A DNA stretch of 62,123 nucleotides from Planctomycetota bacterium (GTDB taxonomy: Bacteria > Planctomycetota > Phycisphaerae > Phycisphaerales > SM1A02): contig JAAERN010000092.1 in assembly GCA_024230295.1 (NCBI GenBank), positions 1 to 62,123 of the forward strand, given 5' to 3'. This document shows positions 54,688-62,123 of this stretch, in pieces. Made by a program: the position numbers and the translations under genes. The notes below the pieces were generated by a model that searched no databases, was not told where the DNA came from, and was given only the letters and a program-made list of their open reading frames with translations. The stretch's first letter is position 1, and each line of letters begins with the position of its first letter.

Positions 54688-55928
54688 GCCTCGGAGTGTA
54701 ACGATCCTCGACGCATCGGCTGGAGTTGCCAGTACGTGAGTGATCTCCACAACCACTCCACAGGGCCGAACCGGAATGCCCGAAGCCAGAGGGGTGACCA
54801 TGCCAACTGAAGTACCCAAACTGCCATCACGGCCATGAGTTGGGACGCGTAGCCGAGTTCACCATGCCATCCAAACCCCCAACCGTAGAAGATGACGCCG
54901 CATAGCACGCTCTGTGCAAGATAATTCGTCAGCGCCATACGACCGACGCTGGCCAAAACGGTGCAAAGAGCAGCCACCGCACCCGTCCTGCAGATAAGCA
55001 GCACCAACGCCGTCCAGAACGCCGCGACGCCCAGGCTCCCCCAGTAGTTCCAGAGGCTGTTCCCAAAACTCACGCTAATGCCTTCCCACCCATCGGTGAT
55101 GTTGGCCGCAAGACCGATCGCCACCAGCGGTGCTCCGGCACATATTCCGCCCACTGCCAGCCAACCAAGCGTCTTCCGGCTGAAGTTACGGCTGAACAAT
55201 CCCCACTTGTAACACGCCATTCCCAGCAACATGAGCCCGCCGCACCGCCAGAGCAGCCATATCGCAAACACAAAGGTCTCAAGCTCCACTGCAAGCGAGA
55301 TCCGCTTCGAAGATTGATCGAGCCATGATCCTCGCCATGCGGCGCGTTCGGCTTCGAGTTGCTCAGGCGAAGGTGACATCTCGGCGACGTAGTCCACCGA
55401 ACCGGTTGCCTGCGCCGCCGTCAACGCCTCTCCGATCCCCCACCACAGCGTTGTCCCGAACACCAGCAGCGCAAGGCCGATTCCAGCCTGCGTGAGCGGC
55501 TTCAGCCGCCGAAGTGGATACACCAGCATGCCACACGCCGCATAGGCCACCAGAATGTCACCCCACCACAACAACCACGCGTGGCACAGCCCGATCGCCA
55601 ACAGCCACAGCATCCGTCGATACCAGTATTGGCCGCTCTGGGCCGAACGACGCTCCAGTCTGGACGTAAACAGCATGACACCGGCGCCGAAGAGAAACGA
55701 GAAGATCGCCATGAACTTCAGCGATGCCGCGGCTTCGACATAGATGAATGCCAAAGAGTCGATGGAGGTATCGCCCCCGCCAAACACAGGTGAGGCGTAG
55801 GCAGCCGACGGAAGCGCGAATGTGCGAACGTTCATCAGGAGGATGCCAAGCACAGCCACGCCACGCAGCACATCAATCGATTCGATTCGATCGGTCCCGA
55901 TTGTCGGTGCCGGGTGCGCGACGATCAC
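54684..55928 (-). CDS. DUF418 (YeiB-like) membrane protein
   Basis: 414 aa. IDVLRGVAVLGILLMNVRTF near the start, SLKFMAIFSFLFGAGVML and the C-terminal GPVEWLWRSLTYWQLQPMRR are the DUF418 signatures; about ten membrane segments lie between. The family relates to acyltransferase-like membrane proteins, function unknown. GTG at 55928 overlaps the HAD stop by 4 bp and is favoured over TTG at 55949. Confidence 0.88.
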   Translation of the reverse strand: MIVAHPAPTIGTDRIESIDVLRGVAVLGILLMNVRTFALPSAAYASPVFGGGDTSIDSLAFIYVEAAASLKFMAIFSFLFGAGVMLFTSRLERRSAQSGQYWYRRMLWLLAIGLCHAWLLWWGDILVAYAACGMLVYPLRRLKPLTQAGIGLALLVFGTTLWWGIGEALTAAQATGSVDYVAEMSPSPEQLEAERAAWRGSWLDQSSKRISLAVELETFVFAIWLLWRCGGLMLLGMACYKWGLFSRNFSRKTLGWLAVGGICAGAPLVAIGLAANITDGWEGISVSFGNSLWNYWGSLGVAAFWTALVLLICRTGAVAALCTVLASVGRMALTNYLAQSVLCGVIFYGWGFGWHGELGYASQLMAVMAVWVLQLAWSPLWLRAFRFGPVEWLWRSLTYWQLQPMRRGSLHSEA

Positions 55929-56608
55929 AGATTCGAGCCTTCGAGCCAACCGATGAGGTCTGCGAGATCCTCAAGATCATCAACCACACGGTCCGCCCCT
56001 GCCGCCTCGAGTTCGTAACGAAGAACCGGCCCGGTTGCCACAGCGAGCGTCCGACATCCATGCGCCTGACCACAGCGAACATCGTGGGGAGTGTCCCCGA
56101 CAATAATCGCCTGAGCGCCGTCACCGGTACCTCCCATATCTCGCCACCGTTGAAGGGCTACTTCGACAAGTCCCGGGCGTGTGTCAGCATCTTCTGCCCA
56201 TGCCTGCACTGCAAAGTCCTCAGGGTCGATCCCCGCCGCCTGCAGTTTCAGCCGCCCAGAATTCGACCAGTTCCCGGTCAGGACTCCGCAGATGTACTCG
56301 CCTGAATGGGCAATGTGATCGACGAATGCCCGAGCACCTGGCAGCGGCTCACTCCGCCGCGCTCCGGAATCGAGGAGTTCCTTCAATCGCCTGGTGTATT
56401 CCTCGCGAAAGCGGTCGTTGTCCGATACCTGCACGCCCGAAGCCTTGGCGGCATCCCGGTGAATTGCTGGATCCAACCGGCCTGCGAGCACAATGCCGTC
56501 AAGCGAAAACTCTTCACCGTACAAATGCTTGCCAGCTTGCAAGAAACCTGACACGCCGGCGCCGCCTGTTTGCAAGAGCGTGCCGTCGATATCAAAGAGA
56601 ACCAGCAT
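55925..56608 (-). CDS. HAD-superfamily phosphatase, phosphoglycolate phosphatase-like
   Basis: 227 aa. HAD motif I is LFDIDGTLL at the start, with nucleophile and acid Asp; motif II is VLTGN, motif III includes the Lys of SGRLKLQAAG, and motif IV is IIVGDTPHDVRC. A helical cap lies at about 20-90, as in Gph. The substrate is unknown; the family includes phosphoglycolate and small sugar phosphatases. It starts 5 bp after the sucC stop and overlaps the DUF418 gene. Confidence 0.85.
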   Translation of the reverse strand: MLVLFDIDGTLLQTGGAGVSGFLQAGKHLYGEEFSLDGIVLAGRLDPAIHRDAAKASGVQVSDNDRFREEYTRRLKELLDSGARRSEPLPGARAFVDHIAHSGEYICGVLTGNWSNSGRLKLQAAGIDPEDFAVQAWAEDADTRPGLVEVALQRWRDMGGTGDGAQAIIVGDTPHDVRCGQAHGCRTLAVATGPVLRYELEAAGADRVVDDLEDLADLIGWLEGSNL

Positions 56609-56613
56609 GCTGA

Positions 56614-57810
56614 TCAGGCTACGGCAGCGCACACCTGCTTGGCGGCGTCACCGAGATCCATGGCGGTCCGCATCGTAGGCAGTCGCGAACTTGCCTCCTC
56701 CAGAACGGCTCGTGCCGCGTCGACGTTGGTGCCCTCCAGTCGGACGATCAATGGCACTTCGAACCCGACTTCCTCGGCGGCAGCCACGATGGCCCGCGCG
56801 ATTCGATCGCACTGCATGATCCCGCCGAAAATATTGACTAGAACGCCCTTGACGGAGTCCTCGCCGAGAATAATCCGGAATGCCTCGGTAACCGCCTCTT
56901 GAGAGGCGTCGCCCCCGACGTCAAGGAAGTTCGCGGGATCACCGCCATGGAGTTTGATGATGTCCATTGTGCTCATGGCAAGGCCCGCGCCGTTGACAAG
57001 GCATCCAATGGTCCCATCGAGCGCGACAAAACTCAGACCGAACTCTCTGGCACGAAGTTCGTCGGGATCTTCTTCGGTGGGATCGAAGAGTTCGGCAATA
57101 GCTTGCTGCCGGAACATGGCATTGTCATCGAAGTTGAACTTCGCATCAATTGCGATTACTTGGCCGTCCGGATGCTCATCCGTCGCCGGAGTCACGACGA
57201 GCGGATTGATCTCAGCGAGTGACGCGTCAGTTTCTACAAAGAGCTGCGCGAGGTTGAGGGCAAGCGCCACGAACTGTCGCACTTGCTTGCCCTTGAGGCC
57301 AAGCGTGAACGCAAGATCGCGAGCCTGATATGGGCACAGGCCATCCAAAGGATGCAGTGGCACCTTGTGAATTGCCTCCGGCCGCTCAGCAGCCACCTGC
57401 TCGATCTCCACTCCACCCTCGGCCGATGCAATGACAGTGTTCGTTCGGCGCGTCCGATCCGTCGTGATTGCCAGGTAGATCTCGCGATCAATGTCGACAC
57501 CTTCGGCCACCAGCAGTCTGTCCACTTCGAGTCCATCGGGAGGTGTCTGTGGCGAAATCATCCGGTTACCGAGCATAAACTCGGCTGCTTCGCGAACTTC
57601 ATCCACTGTGCGAACGACTTTCACAAATCCTGCCTTGCCACGGCCACCGGCATGTACCTGTGCTTTGACAACAATCACTGGCGGCGCATCGGCAAGAAGC
57701 CGCTCTGCCGCAGCAACCGCGTCATCGACGCTGGTCACCATGTCACCGTCTGGTACCGGAATGTCCGCACCTGCAAGCAGCGCACGCGCCTGATATTCGT
57801 GGATCTTCAT
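56614..57810 (-). CDS. sucC: Succinyl-CoA synthetase beta subunit (lone)
   Basis: 398 aa, nucleotide-binding subunit of the citric-cycle enzyme that makes ATP or GTP from succinyl-CoA. MKIHEYQARALL, KAQVHAGGRGKAGFVKVV (ATP-grasp loop) and VLVNIFGGIMQCDRIA are conserved SucC segments. The alpha subunit SucD, with the phosphorylated His, normally follows but is absent here; the next gene is a HAD phosphatase. Divergent from the redoxin gene, 137 bp away. A TATGAT at 57884-57889 might be the redoxin -10. Confidence 0.94.
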   Translation of the reverse strand: MKIHEYQARALLAGADIPVPDGDMVTSVDDAVAAAERLLADAPPVIVVKAQVHAGGRGKAGFVKVVRTVDEVREAAEFMLGNRMISPQTPPDGLEVDRLLVAEGVDIDREIYLAITTDRTRRTNTVIASAEGGVEIEQVAAERPEAIHKVPLHPLDGLCPYQARDLAFTLGLKGKQVRQFVALALNLAQLFVETDASLAEINPLVVTPATDEHPDGQVIAIDAKFNFDDNAMFRQQAIAELFDPTEEDPDELRAREFGLSFVALDGTIGCLVNGAGLAMSTMDIIKLHGGDPANFLDVGGDASQEAVTEAFRIILGEDSVKGVLVNIFGGIMQCDRIARAIVAAAEEVGFEVPLIVRLEGTNVDAARAVLEEASSRLPTMRTAMDLGDAAKQVCAAVA

Positions 57811-57947
57811 AGCAGTCCTTTTACTCCGGAATGAAAGTCGATGGGCTGCGAATCATAACGATCAGCGGGCGGACCGTTCTGCCACCTGCTATGATTTGGG
57901 ATTGCTTTCAGGACAGATAGATTCGCGGAAGGCCTCTTTGGAAGCTG

Positions 57948-58532
57948 ATGGCTGAAACACCCTCAACAATGACTCCGCTTGGCCGCATCATGCCGGTATT
58001 CGAGTTGCCAGATGCGTCGGGAGTCCTGCATACGTCCGCCTCGTTGAGCGGTGAGCGAGGGACGCTCATTGTGTTCCTATGTAACCACTGCCCGTACGTC
58101 GTCCATGTGGCAGACGAACTGGGTAGGCTCGGCGTCGAGTACTGCAATCGTGGTATCGGTGTGGCCGGTATCAACAGCAACGATGCCTCGAAGTACGCCG
58201 CCGACGCCCCTGCTCGCATGCCTATCTTCGCACAGACGCATGGCATCACGTTTCCCTACCTCTTTGATGAGACGCAGTCCACCGCCAAATCCTTTGGCGC
58301 GTCCTGCACGCCGGACTTTTTTCTCTTCGACCCAGACGGTAGGCTGGTGTACCGCGGACAACTCGATTCGAGCCGGCCAAACAACGACATTCCGGTGACC
58401 GGATCGCACCTTCGGCTCGCCATGGATGCCTTGATTGGTGACGACCTTATTTCTGAAGATCAAGCCCCTTCACTGGGATGTAACATCAAGTGGAAGCAGT
58501 ACAACTGCTGCAGCGAAAGCCAATCATCATGA
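57948..58532 (+). CDS. Redoxin/AhpC-TSA-like thioredoxin-fold protein
   Basis: 194 aa. FLCNHCPYVVH holds a CxxC in the place of the thioredoxin active site, and the cis-Pro-type ASCTPDFFLFDPDG follows; PVFELPDASG is the redoxin start. This CNHCPYV subgroup is common in bacteria as a presumed thiol-disulfide or peroxide enzyme of unknown partner. No signal peptide, so cytosolic. The last 12 residues hold two more Cys (YNCCSES). Overlaps the next gene by 4 bp. Confidence 0.85.
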   Translation: MAETPSTMTPLGRIMPVFELPDASGVLHTSASLSGERGTLIVFLCNHCPYVVHVADELGRLGVEYCNRGIGVAGINSNDASKYAADAPARMPIFAQTHGITFPYLFDETQSTAKSFGASCTPDFFLFDPDGRLVYRGQLDSSRPNNDIPVTGSHLRLAMDALIGDDLISEDQAPSLGCNIKWKQYNCCSESQSS

Positions 58533-58933
58533 CCAAGAAAAAGTCCAAAGTCCTCAAGCGAATGCCGACCGCCAACTCTCGAACCAATAAAGCCAAACTC
58601 TGGCATGACGAGTCGGTAATCCGCAAACTTTATGAGCAGGACAGCCGCACGCAGAAACAGATCGCAACCGAACTCGGCTGCTCGATGCTCACGATTAGCA
58701 AGGCCTTCAAGAAATTTGGGATCAAGGCCAAGCGTGGCAGACCGGTGGCCAAAGGACGCCGCAGCAGCGACACTGGCCAGTCACACCGCACCGTCACGGT
58801 GTCACGAGGCGGCATAAACTCCGCCTCGTTCAAGAATCGCTTTCTTGAATTGACCAGCCTGATGGACAGGCTCGGGCCACACGGAAAAGTGGGCGTCAAA
58901 AAGGACTTGCACGAGTTGGTCGATCGCCTCTAG
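58529..58933 (+). CDS. Small basic HTH protein, unknown
   Basis: 134 aa. The N-terminus is Lys/Arg-rich; IATELGCSMLTISKAFKKFG (about 48-68) reads as a helix-turn-helix of the resolvase/sigma type. The tail from 95 on is helical. It is probably a DNA-binding regulator, targets unknown. The ATG at 58529 overlaps the redoxin stop (ATGA), so the pair is co-translated; a regulator of redoxin expression is possible but only guessed. Confidence 0.75.
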   Translation: MTKKKSKVLKRMPTANSRTNKAKLWHDESVIRKLYEQDSRTQKQIATELGCSMLTISKAFKKFGIKAKRGRPVAKGRRSSDTGQSHRTVTVSRGGINSASFKNRFLELTSLMDRLGPHGKVGVKKDLHELVDRL

Positions 58934-58942
58934 GGCTGACCA

Positions 58943-59134
58943 CTAGTGGCTCCGCGATGAACCTCCGCCGCGGCGATTGAACATCCAAGTCAGCCCGATA
59001 GATAAGGCAATCGTGATCAATACACTGCCCATGATGTCGATGTGCTCATGCACACCAAACCCGACAAAAATGGCGTTAAGCAGCACGAGAATGCCTACAA
59101 ACACCAGAAGACCGACGATGTTGCGCTGGGACAT
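58943..59134 (-). CDS. Small membrane protein, 63 aa
   Basis: Two hydrophobic segments (IVGLLVFVGILVLLNAIFVG and MGSVLITIALSIGLTWMF) joined by a short loop with HEH; the end is basic, RRGGGSSRSH. Third-position codon bias fits a gene. It follows yjbQ by 18 bp and probably ends that operon. Function unknown. Confidence 0.7.
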   Translation of the reverse strand: MSQRNIVGLLVFVGILVLLNAIFVGFGVHEHIDIMGSVLITIALSIGLTWMFNRRGGGSSRSH

Positions 59135-59152
59135 GAACTTACTCCGAAGGGG

Positions 59153-59566
59153 TCAGCAAGACCCGATGACCGTAACCGCAACACGGCGTTGATGCGTGCC
59201 ACGGCGATGTTCACACAGGTAGATTCCCTGCCAAGTTCCAAGTGTCAGTCGGCCCGCCAATACCGGTATTGACAGGGACACATCCGTCAGCATCGCCCGC
59301 ACGTGTGCCGGCATGTCGTCGGGGCCTTCAGAGACGTGGGTCCATGAGGGGTCATCCTCTCTGATCGTTCGCTCCAACCAATGCTCCAGATCGCGCCGCG
59401 CCGATGGGTCGGCGTTCTCTTGAATCGTCAGGCTTGCAGATGTGTGCTGAATGAAGATGACACACACGCCATCGCTAACGGTCGCGTCCTCGACGCATCG
59501 ACTTACTTCGGTCGTGATCTCATGCAAACCTCGACCCGGCACATCGATCTCGAGTACGGCGGTCAT
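59153..59566 (-). CDS. yjbQ: YjbQ-family (UPF0047) protein
   Basis: 137 aa. CVIFIQHTSASLTIQENADP and LTLGTWQGIYLCEHRR, with the conserved His residues, identify the UPF0047 family, which forms trimers and has weak thiamin-phosphate synthase activity in E. coli YjbQ; the physiological role is unclear. It starts immediately after the lipoprotein stop (TGAATG). Confidence 0.92.
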   Translation of the reverse strand: MTAVLEIDVPGRGLHEITTEVSRCVEDATVSDGVCVIFIQHTSASLTIQENADPSARRDLEHWLERTIREDDPSWTHVSEGPDDMPAHVRAMLTDVSLSIPVLAGRLTLGTWQGIYLCEHRRGTHQRRVAVTVIGSC

Positions 59567-59764
59567 TCAGCGGCGACCAACGCCTAGTTCCCGAAGCTGC
59601 GAGGCGGTGTCTTCTCTGCCTTGTTGCAGAAGCATTCGTCGATCACTTGCTTCGCTTGCCCGCGTCGCACGTTCGACCCGCATGGAACGCGTTTCCTCGG
59701 GTCCACACCCACTTGTTGCAAACATTGCGGCGAGGCACATCATCACTACGGCGCGGCACGGCAT
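59567..59764 (-). CDS. Small lipoprotein, 65 aa
   Basis: The signal MPCRAVVMMCLAAMFATSGC ends in a lipobox-like TSGC and is followed by a short, highly charged, helical tail (SMRVERATRASEASDRR). Placed between a cytochrome and yjbQ in one operon. A longer start at 59803 would overlap the cytochrome stop. The lipobox is imperfect (Thr at -3). Role unknown. Confidence 0.6.
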   Translation of the reverse strand: MPCRAVVMMCLAAMFATSGCGPEETRSMRVERATRASEASDRRMLLQQGREDTASQLRELGVGRR

Positions 59765-59795
59765 GCTTCGATAGTGACTCAACTGATGTGGTAGG

Positions 59796-60695
59796 TCAAG
59801 CATCTTGGTCACCCCGAGTCGGCGGAGACGTGGCTGGGGGTGCCTCTGGAACCGACGGTACTTGTGATTCCGGGGGCGCTTGGCCATCCGGGGGTGCTTG
59901 GCCATCCGGACCGGTCGCTCCAGCCTGAATCCACTGGGTAATTGTTTCCACTTCGGCACTCGTGAGCGGTTCGGCCTTGTCCTCGGGAGGCATGGCACCT
60001 TCTTCGGCCCGGGGCATGGTGATGGCGGAATGGAGCGGGCTGGCCTCGACATTGCCTGCACGCACAACCCAGTCCGCCGAATCGCCACCAAAGATCGCGG
60101 TCCACGGGACGAGGCGGAGGCCGGCTTTCTGTCGTTTGGCCCCGTGGCATTTCGCACAGTGCGCCATAAAGATTGATTCAACGCGAGCCCATGTGGCGGG
60201 TCCGCCTGCCTGCCGGTCAGTATCTAGAGGTTCCGCAGACTCGCCAGAAGAGAGAATCCACCCTTCGCCCCAGACCAGTTCGGCGCCGAAGTGCCCACTG
60301 ACCGCGACTAGGACGCCTGCGAGCAGCAGCATCGCAACGTGCGGTCCGGTCCAGTCACGCCCCTTGGTGCGGCGCATGACCCACGCCGCGGCGGCGAGGG
60401 CCGTCGCCACAAGACAGGCGATGGCTGTCCATCGGTGCAGGGCGATCTGACCTCCCGTATCCCCTTGCTGTTCGGCGAGTTCCCAGCCAGCCCACACGGC
60501 CAGGGCGGCCATAAGCAGTCCGGCCCACAAGCAGGTCGTGGCGGAGGGTGATGGCTGTTCGCGGCGGCCAAAGACATATCGCACTCCCTCAATGAGGGCA
60601 GCCAGCAGAATGAGGGCGATCGGAAAGTGAAGAAGCAGCGGGTGAAGCCGCCCCACAAAGTGTTCGAACCCACCGGCGGTGGCAATTAGCAGCAT
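59796..60695 (-). CDS. DUF2231-like membrane protein with planctomycete-type cytochrome c domain
   Basis: 299 aa. The N-terminal half has about four membrane segments beginning FVGRLHPLLLHFPIALILLA, the DUF2231 pattern (HPxxxHFPI). The heme site IFMAHCAKCHGAKR lies near residue 180, and MPRAEEGAMPPEDKAEPLTS may supply the distal Met. The tail has a PDGQAPP duplication. Planctomycete genomes hold many such cytochromes, some fused to membrane domains; electron partners are unknown. The ATG at 60695 follows a GAGGGAG box; 60758 is an alternative start. Confidence 0.8.
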   Translation of the reverse strand: MLLIATAGGFEHFVGRLHPLLLHFPIALILLAALIEGVRYVFGRREQPSPSATTCLWAGLLMAALAVWAGWELAEQQGDTGGQIALHRWTAIACLVATALAAAAWVMRRTKGRDWTGPHVAMLLLAGVLVAVSGHFGAELVWGEGWILSSGESAEPLDTDRQAGGPATWARVESIFMAHCAKCHGAKRQKAGLRLVPWTAIFGGDSADWVVRAGNVEASPLHSAITMPRAEEGAMPPEDKAEPLTSAEVETITQWIQAGATGPDGQAPPDGQAPPESQVPSVPEAPPATSPPTRGDQDA

Positions 60696-60899
60696 GTCGT
60701 CAGCATCTCCCTCATTGAGGCGTGGAGCGTAATGCAGGACCGGTTGGGGCTGCAACACCCAACCGAAGGCTACTTCTTGGGCAGTTGGAGCGATTCATAC
60801 CCCTATTGATCCAAAAATCTTGCTAGTGAGCCGAGCCTCGTGTGGTAGGGTCATGGGACGGGGGGGAAGTTCGTCCAAACTAAGAGAGGAGTCCTAGAC

Positions 60900-62123
60900 A
60901 TGGTGACACGGATGAAATGCGCTGCCTTGGCAGCGGTGCTGTTGGCGATACCCGTCACAACAGCAACGGCAGAGGAGCCCAGCGGATCGACGCTTGATTG
61001 GCCGGTTGGCAATCACGCCTGGATCGGCGTTGGATCAGCGGATGTGACGAATCAGTCCAAGGCGGCTGCGGTCATGTTCGACGAGTTCGTCTCGGTGCAA
61101 GGGGCGGCATGGCTCAGGCTGCACTTTGGGGCCGACACAAAACTCGGCGAGGGCTCCTATATCCGGATCACCAGCCTTCGCGATGGTGAAGTGCAGAAAC
61201 TCGATACAAAGACGCTCACCGCTTGGAACCAATCATCGGCCTACTTCAACGGGAACACGCTTCATGTCGAGTTGATCGCCGGCGGCCTAACCGCCAACAA
61301 ACTCGTCATCAATACCGCGACCTGGGAACCGGTAGCCTCCGAACGCGGCGACGGCTGCGGAATCTGCGGCGCTGATGATCGCACGCCCTCTAGCGACAAT
61401 CGCTTTGGCCGTCTCATGCCCACAGGCTGCAGCGCCACGCTATACAACGCTGATTCCTGCATGGTCACAGCCGGCCACTGCATTTCTTCGGGCGACGTCA
61501 TTCAGTTCAACGTCCCCAATTCGAACAGCGACTGCAGCACCAATCAGCCTCCGGTCAACGACCAATTCCCTCTGACGTCAGTTGACGGCGTCAACGGCGG
61601 AGTTGGCAACGACTACGGCGCTGTCAAAGCTGGAACCAATGGTGATGGCCAGACTCCGTACGAGAAGTACGGTGCCTATGTCGAAATCGCTGGTTCGGTC
61701 CCGTCTTCCGGCACACTGACTGTCAACGGCTATGGCGTTGATTCAGAGTGCACACGTTCACAGGTCCAGCAGTTCTGCGAGGGGCCAATCCTCAGTGTTG
61801 ATTCGACGGCCATCATGTACAACCTCGATGTCACCTACGGAAACTCCGGGTCATCGATGCTATACAACGGCCAGATCGTCGGTGTCGTCACGCACTGCTC
61901 ATACAGCTGCGAGAACTACGGCACACGCATCGATCGCACCGGCTTCGAAACCATGCGTGACAACGTGTGCGCTGGCGACGGTGGCGGCGGCGATTGCCCT
62001 TCCGGTGAAATCGAAGATTGCAATGGCAACTGCTGCCCTAGCAGCTGGGTCGGCGATGGCTACTGCGATGACGGCACCTACACTTGGAACGGCGTTTCGA
62101 TTTACCTCAACTGTGACGAGTTC
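60900..62123 (+). CDS. Secreted trypsin-like serine protease with LNR-like tail (3' cut)
   Basis: The first 408 codons, truncated by the window edge. AGGAG at 60887-60891 sets the start; a signal peptide (KCAALAAVLLAIPVTTATA) follows. Catalytic His is in VTAGHC near 192, Asp in GNDYGAVK near 236, Ser in YGNSGSSM near 315. The domain before it (about 40-125, AWLRLHFG, YIRITSL) is shared with the protease at 6581. From about residue 365 a cysteine-rich LNR-like module begins (DCNGNCCPSSWVGDGYCDDG), as in other planctomycete exported proteins. No terminal domain is visible within the window. Confidence 0.88.
   Translation, partial: MVTRMKCAALAAVLLAIPVTTATAEEPSGSTLDWPVGNHAWIGVGSADVTNQSKAAAVMFDEFVSVQGAAWLRLHFGADTKLGEGSYIRITSLRDGEVQKLDTKTLTAWNQSSAYFNGNTLHVELIAGGLTANKLVINTATWEPVASERGDGCGICGADDRTPSSDNRFGRLMPTGCSATLYNADSCMVTAGHCISSGDVIQFNVPNSNSDCSTNQPPVNDQFPLTSVDGVNGGVGNDYGAVKAGTNGDGQTPYEKYGAYVEIAGSVPSSGTLTVNGYGVDSECTRSQVQQFCEGPILSVDSTAIMYNLDVTYGNSGSSMLYNGQIVGVVTHCSYSCENYGTRIDRTGFETMRDNVCAGDGGGGDCPSGEIEDCNGNCCPSSWVGDGYCDDGTYTWNGVSIYLNCDEF

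Noticed and set aside
59810-60181. Long upstream extension of the small lipoprotein frame
   Set aside because: It overlaps the cytochrome coding region in another frame; the lipoprotein-type signal begins at 59764.
1-62123. CRISPR arrays, insertion sequences, prophage, tRNA genes
   Set aside because: No regularly spaced repeats, transposase or integrase motifs, or cloverleaf-like sequences were noticed on reading; a tRNAscan and CRISPR search were not possible.

Overview
The window looks like chromosomal sequence from a marine planctomycete, most likely class Phycisphaerae. This is inferred from protein style, not from a marker gene. Clues are a tandem dockerin-like tail (DINGDGVVGTDD type) on a secreted protease, a six-cysteine GACC-type module, a planctomycete-type CxxCH cytochrome, an LNR-like cysteine-rich tail, an apparent relic of a lectin-like extracellular protein, and many ATGA/GTGA/TGATG start-stop overlaps. 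No phage, insertion sequence, CRISPR array, tRNA or rRNA was seen.

Layout. 1-6.3 kb: housekeeping genes (MtaB-type tRNA methylthiotransferase, S1-domain protein, PdxA, glycyl-tRNA synthetase). 6.6-11.8 kb: a secreted trypsin-like protease with dockerin-like tail, a decayed lectin-like relic, a PNPOx-like protein, and a divergent pair made of a thioredoxin-fold protein and a small FAD protein. 11.8-15.7 kb: an RRM protein with terminator, converging on metH. 15.8-18.8 kb: a three-gene operon with an ABC-2 type exporter. 18.8-20.8 kb: an MFS transporter and a lone CoA-transferase subunit A. 21.0-36.6 kb: a continuous type II secretion operon in the order (secreted protein)-E-F-G-H-I-J-K-(27-codon ORF)-L-M-C-like-D-(lipoprotein-like). 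36.6-41.6 kb, opposite strand: a translationally coupled DUF255/DsbD-N fusion, asparaginase-like protein and POT transporter. 42.5-49.1 kb, minus strand: nuoJKLMN, only the membrane-arm end of complex I. 49.3-52.4 kb: pgsA, pgpA and a secreted M28 peptidase with PDZ domain. 52.5-52.9 kb: rnpB with readable promoter and terminator. 53-57.8 kb: an oxidoreductase-like protein, then sucC-HAD-DUF418-unknown on the minus strand. 57.9-60.7 kb: a redoxin, an HTH protein and a cytochrome/lipoprotein/YjbQ cluster. 60.9 kb to the end: a second secreted trypsin-like protease, cut by the window edge.

How it fits together. The complete type II secretion operon, two related secreted proteases and a secreted M28 peptidase point to extracellular protein degradation. 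The POT peptide transporter and asparaginase-like gene fit uptake and use of the products. The most unusual items are a POT transporter whose large loop resembles the C-terminal region of a type II pseudopilin, and a GspC-like secretion protein with a six-cysteine module that also recalls modules of exported proteins. Partner subunits are missing beside three complexes (CoA transferase, succinyl-CoA synthetase, complex I).
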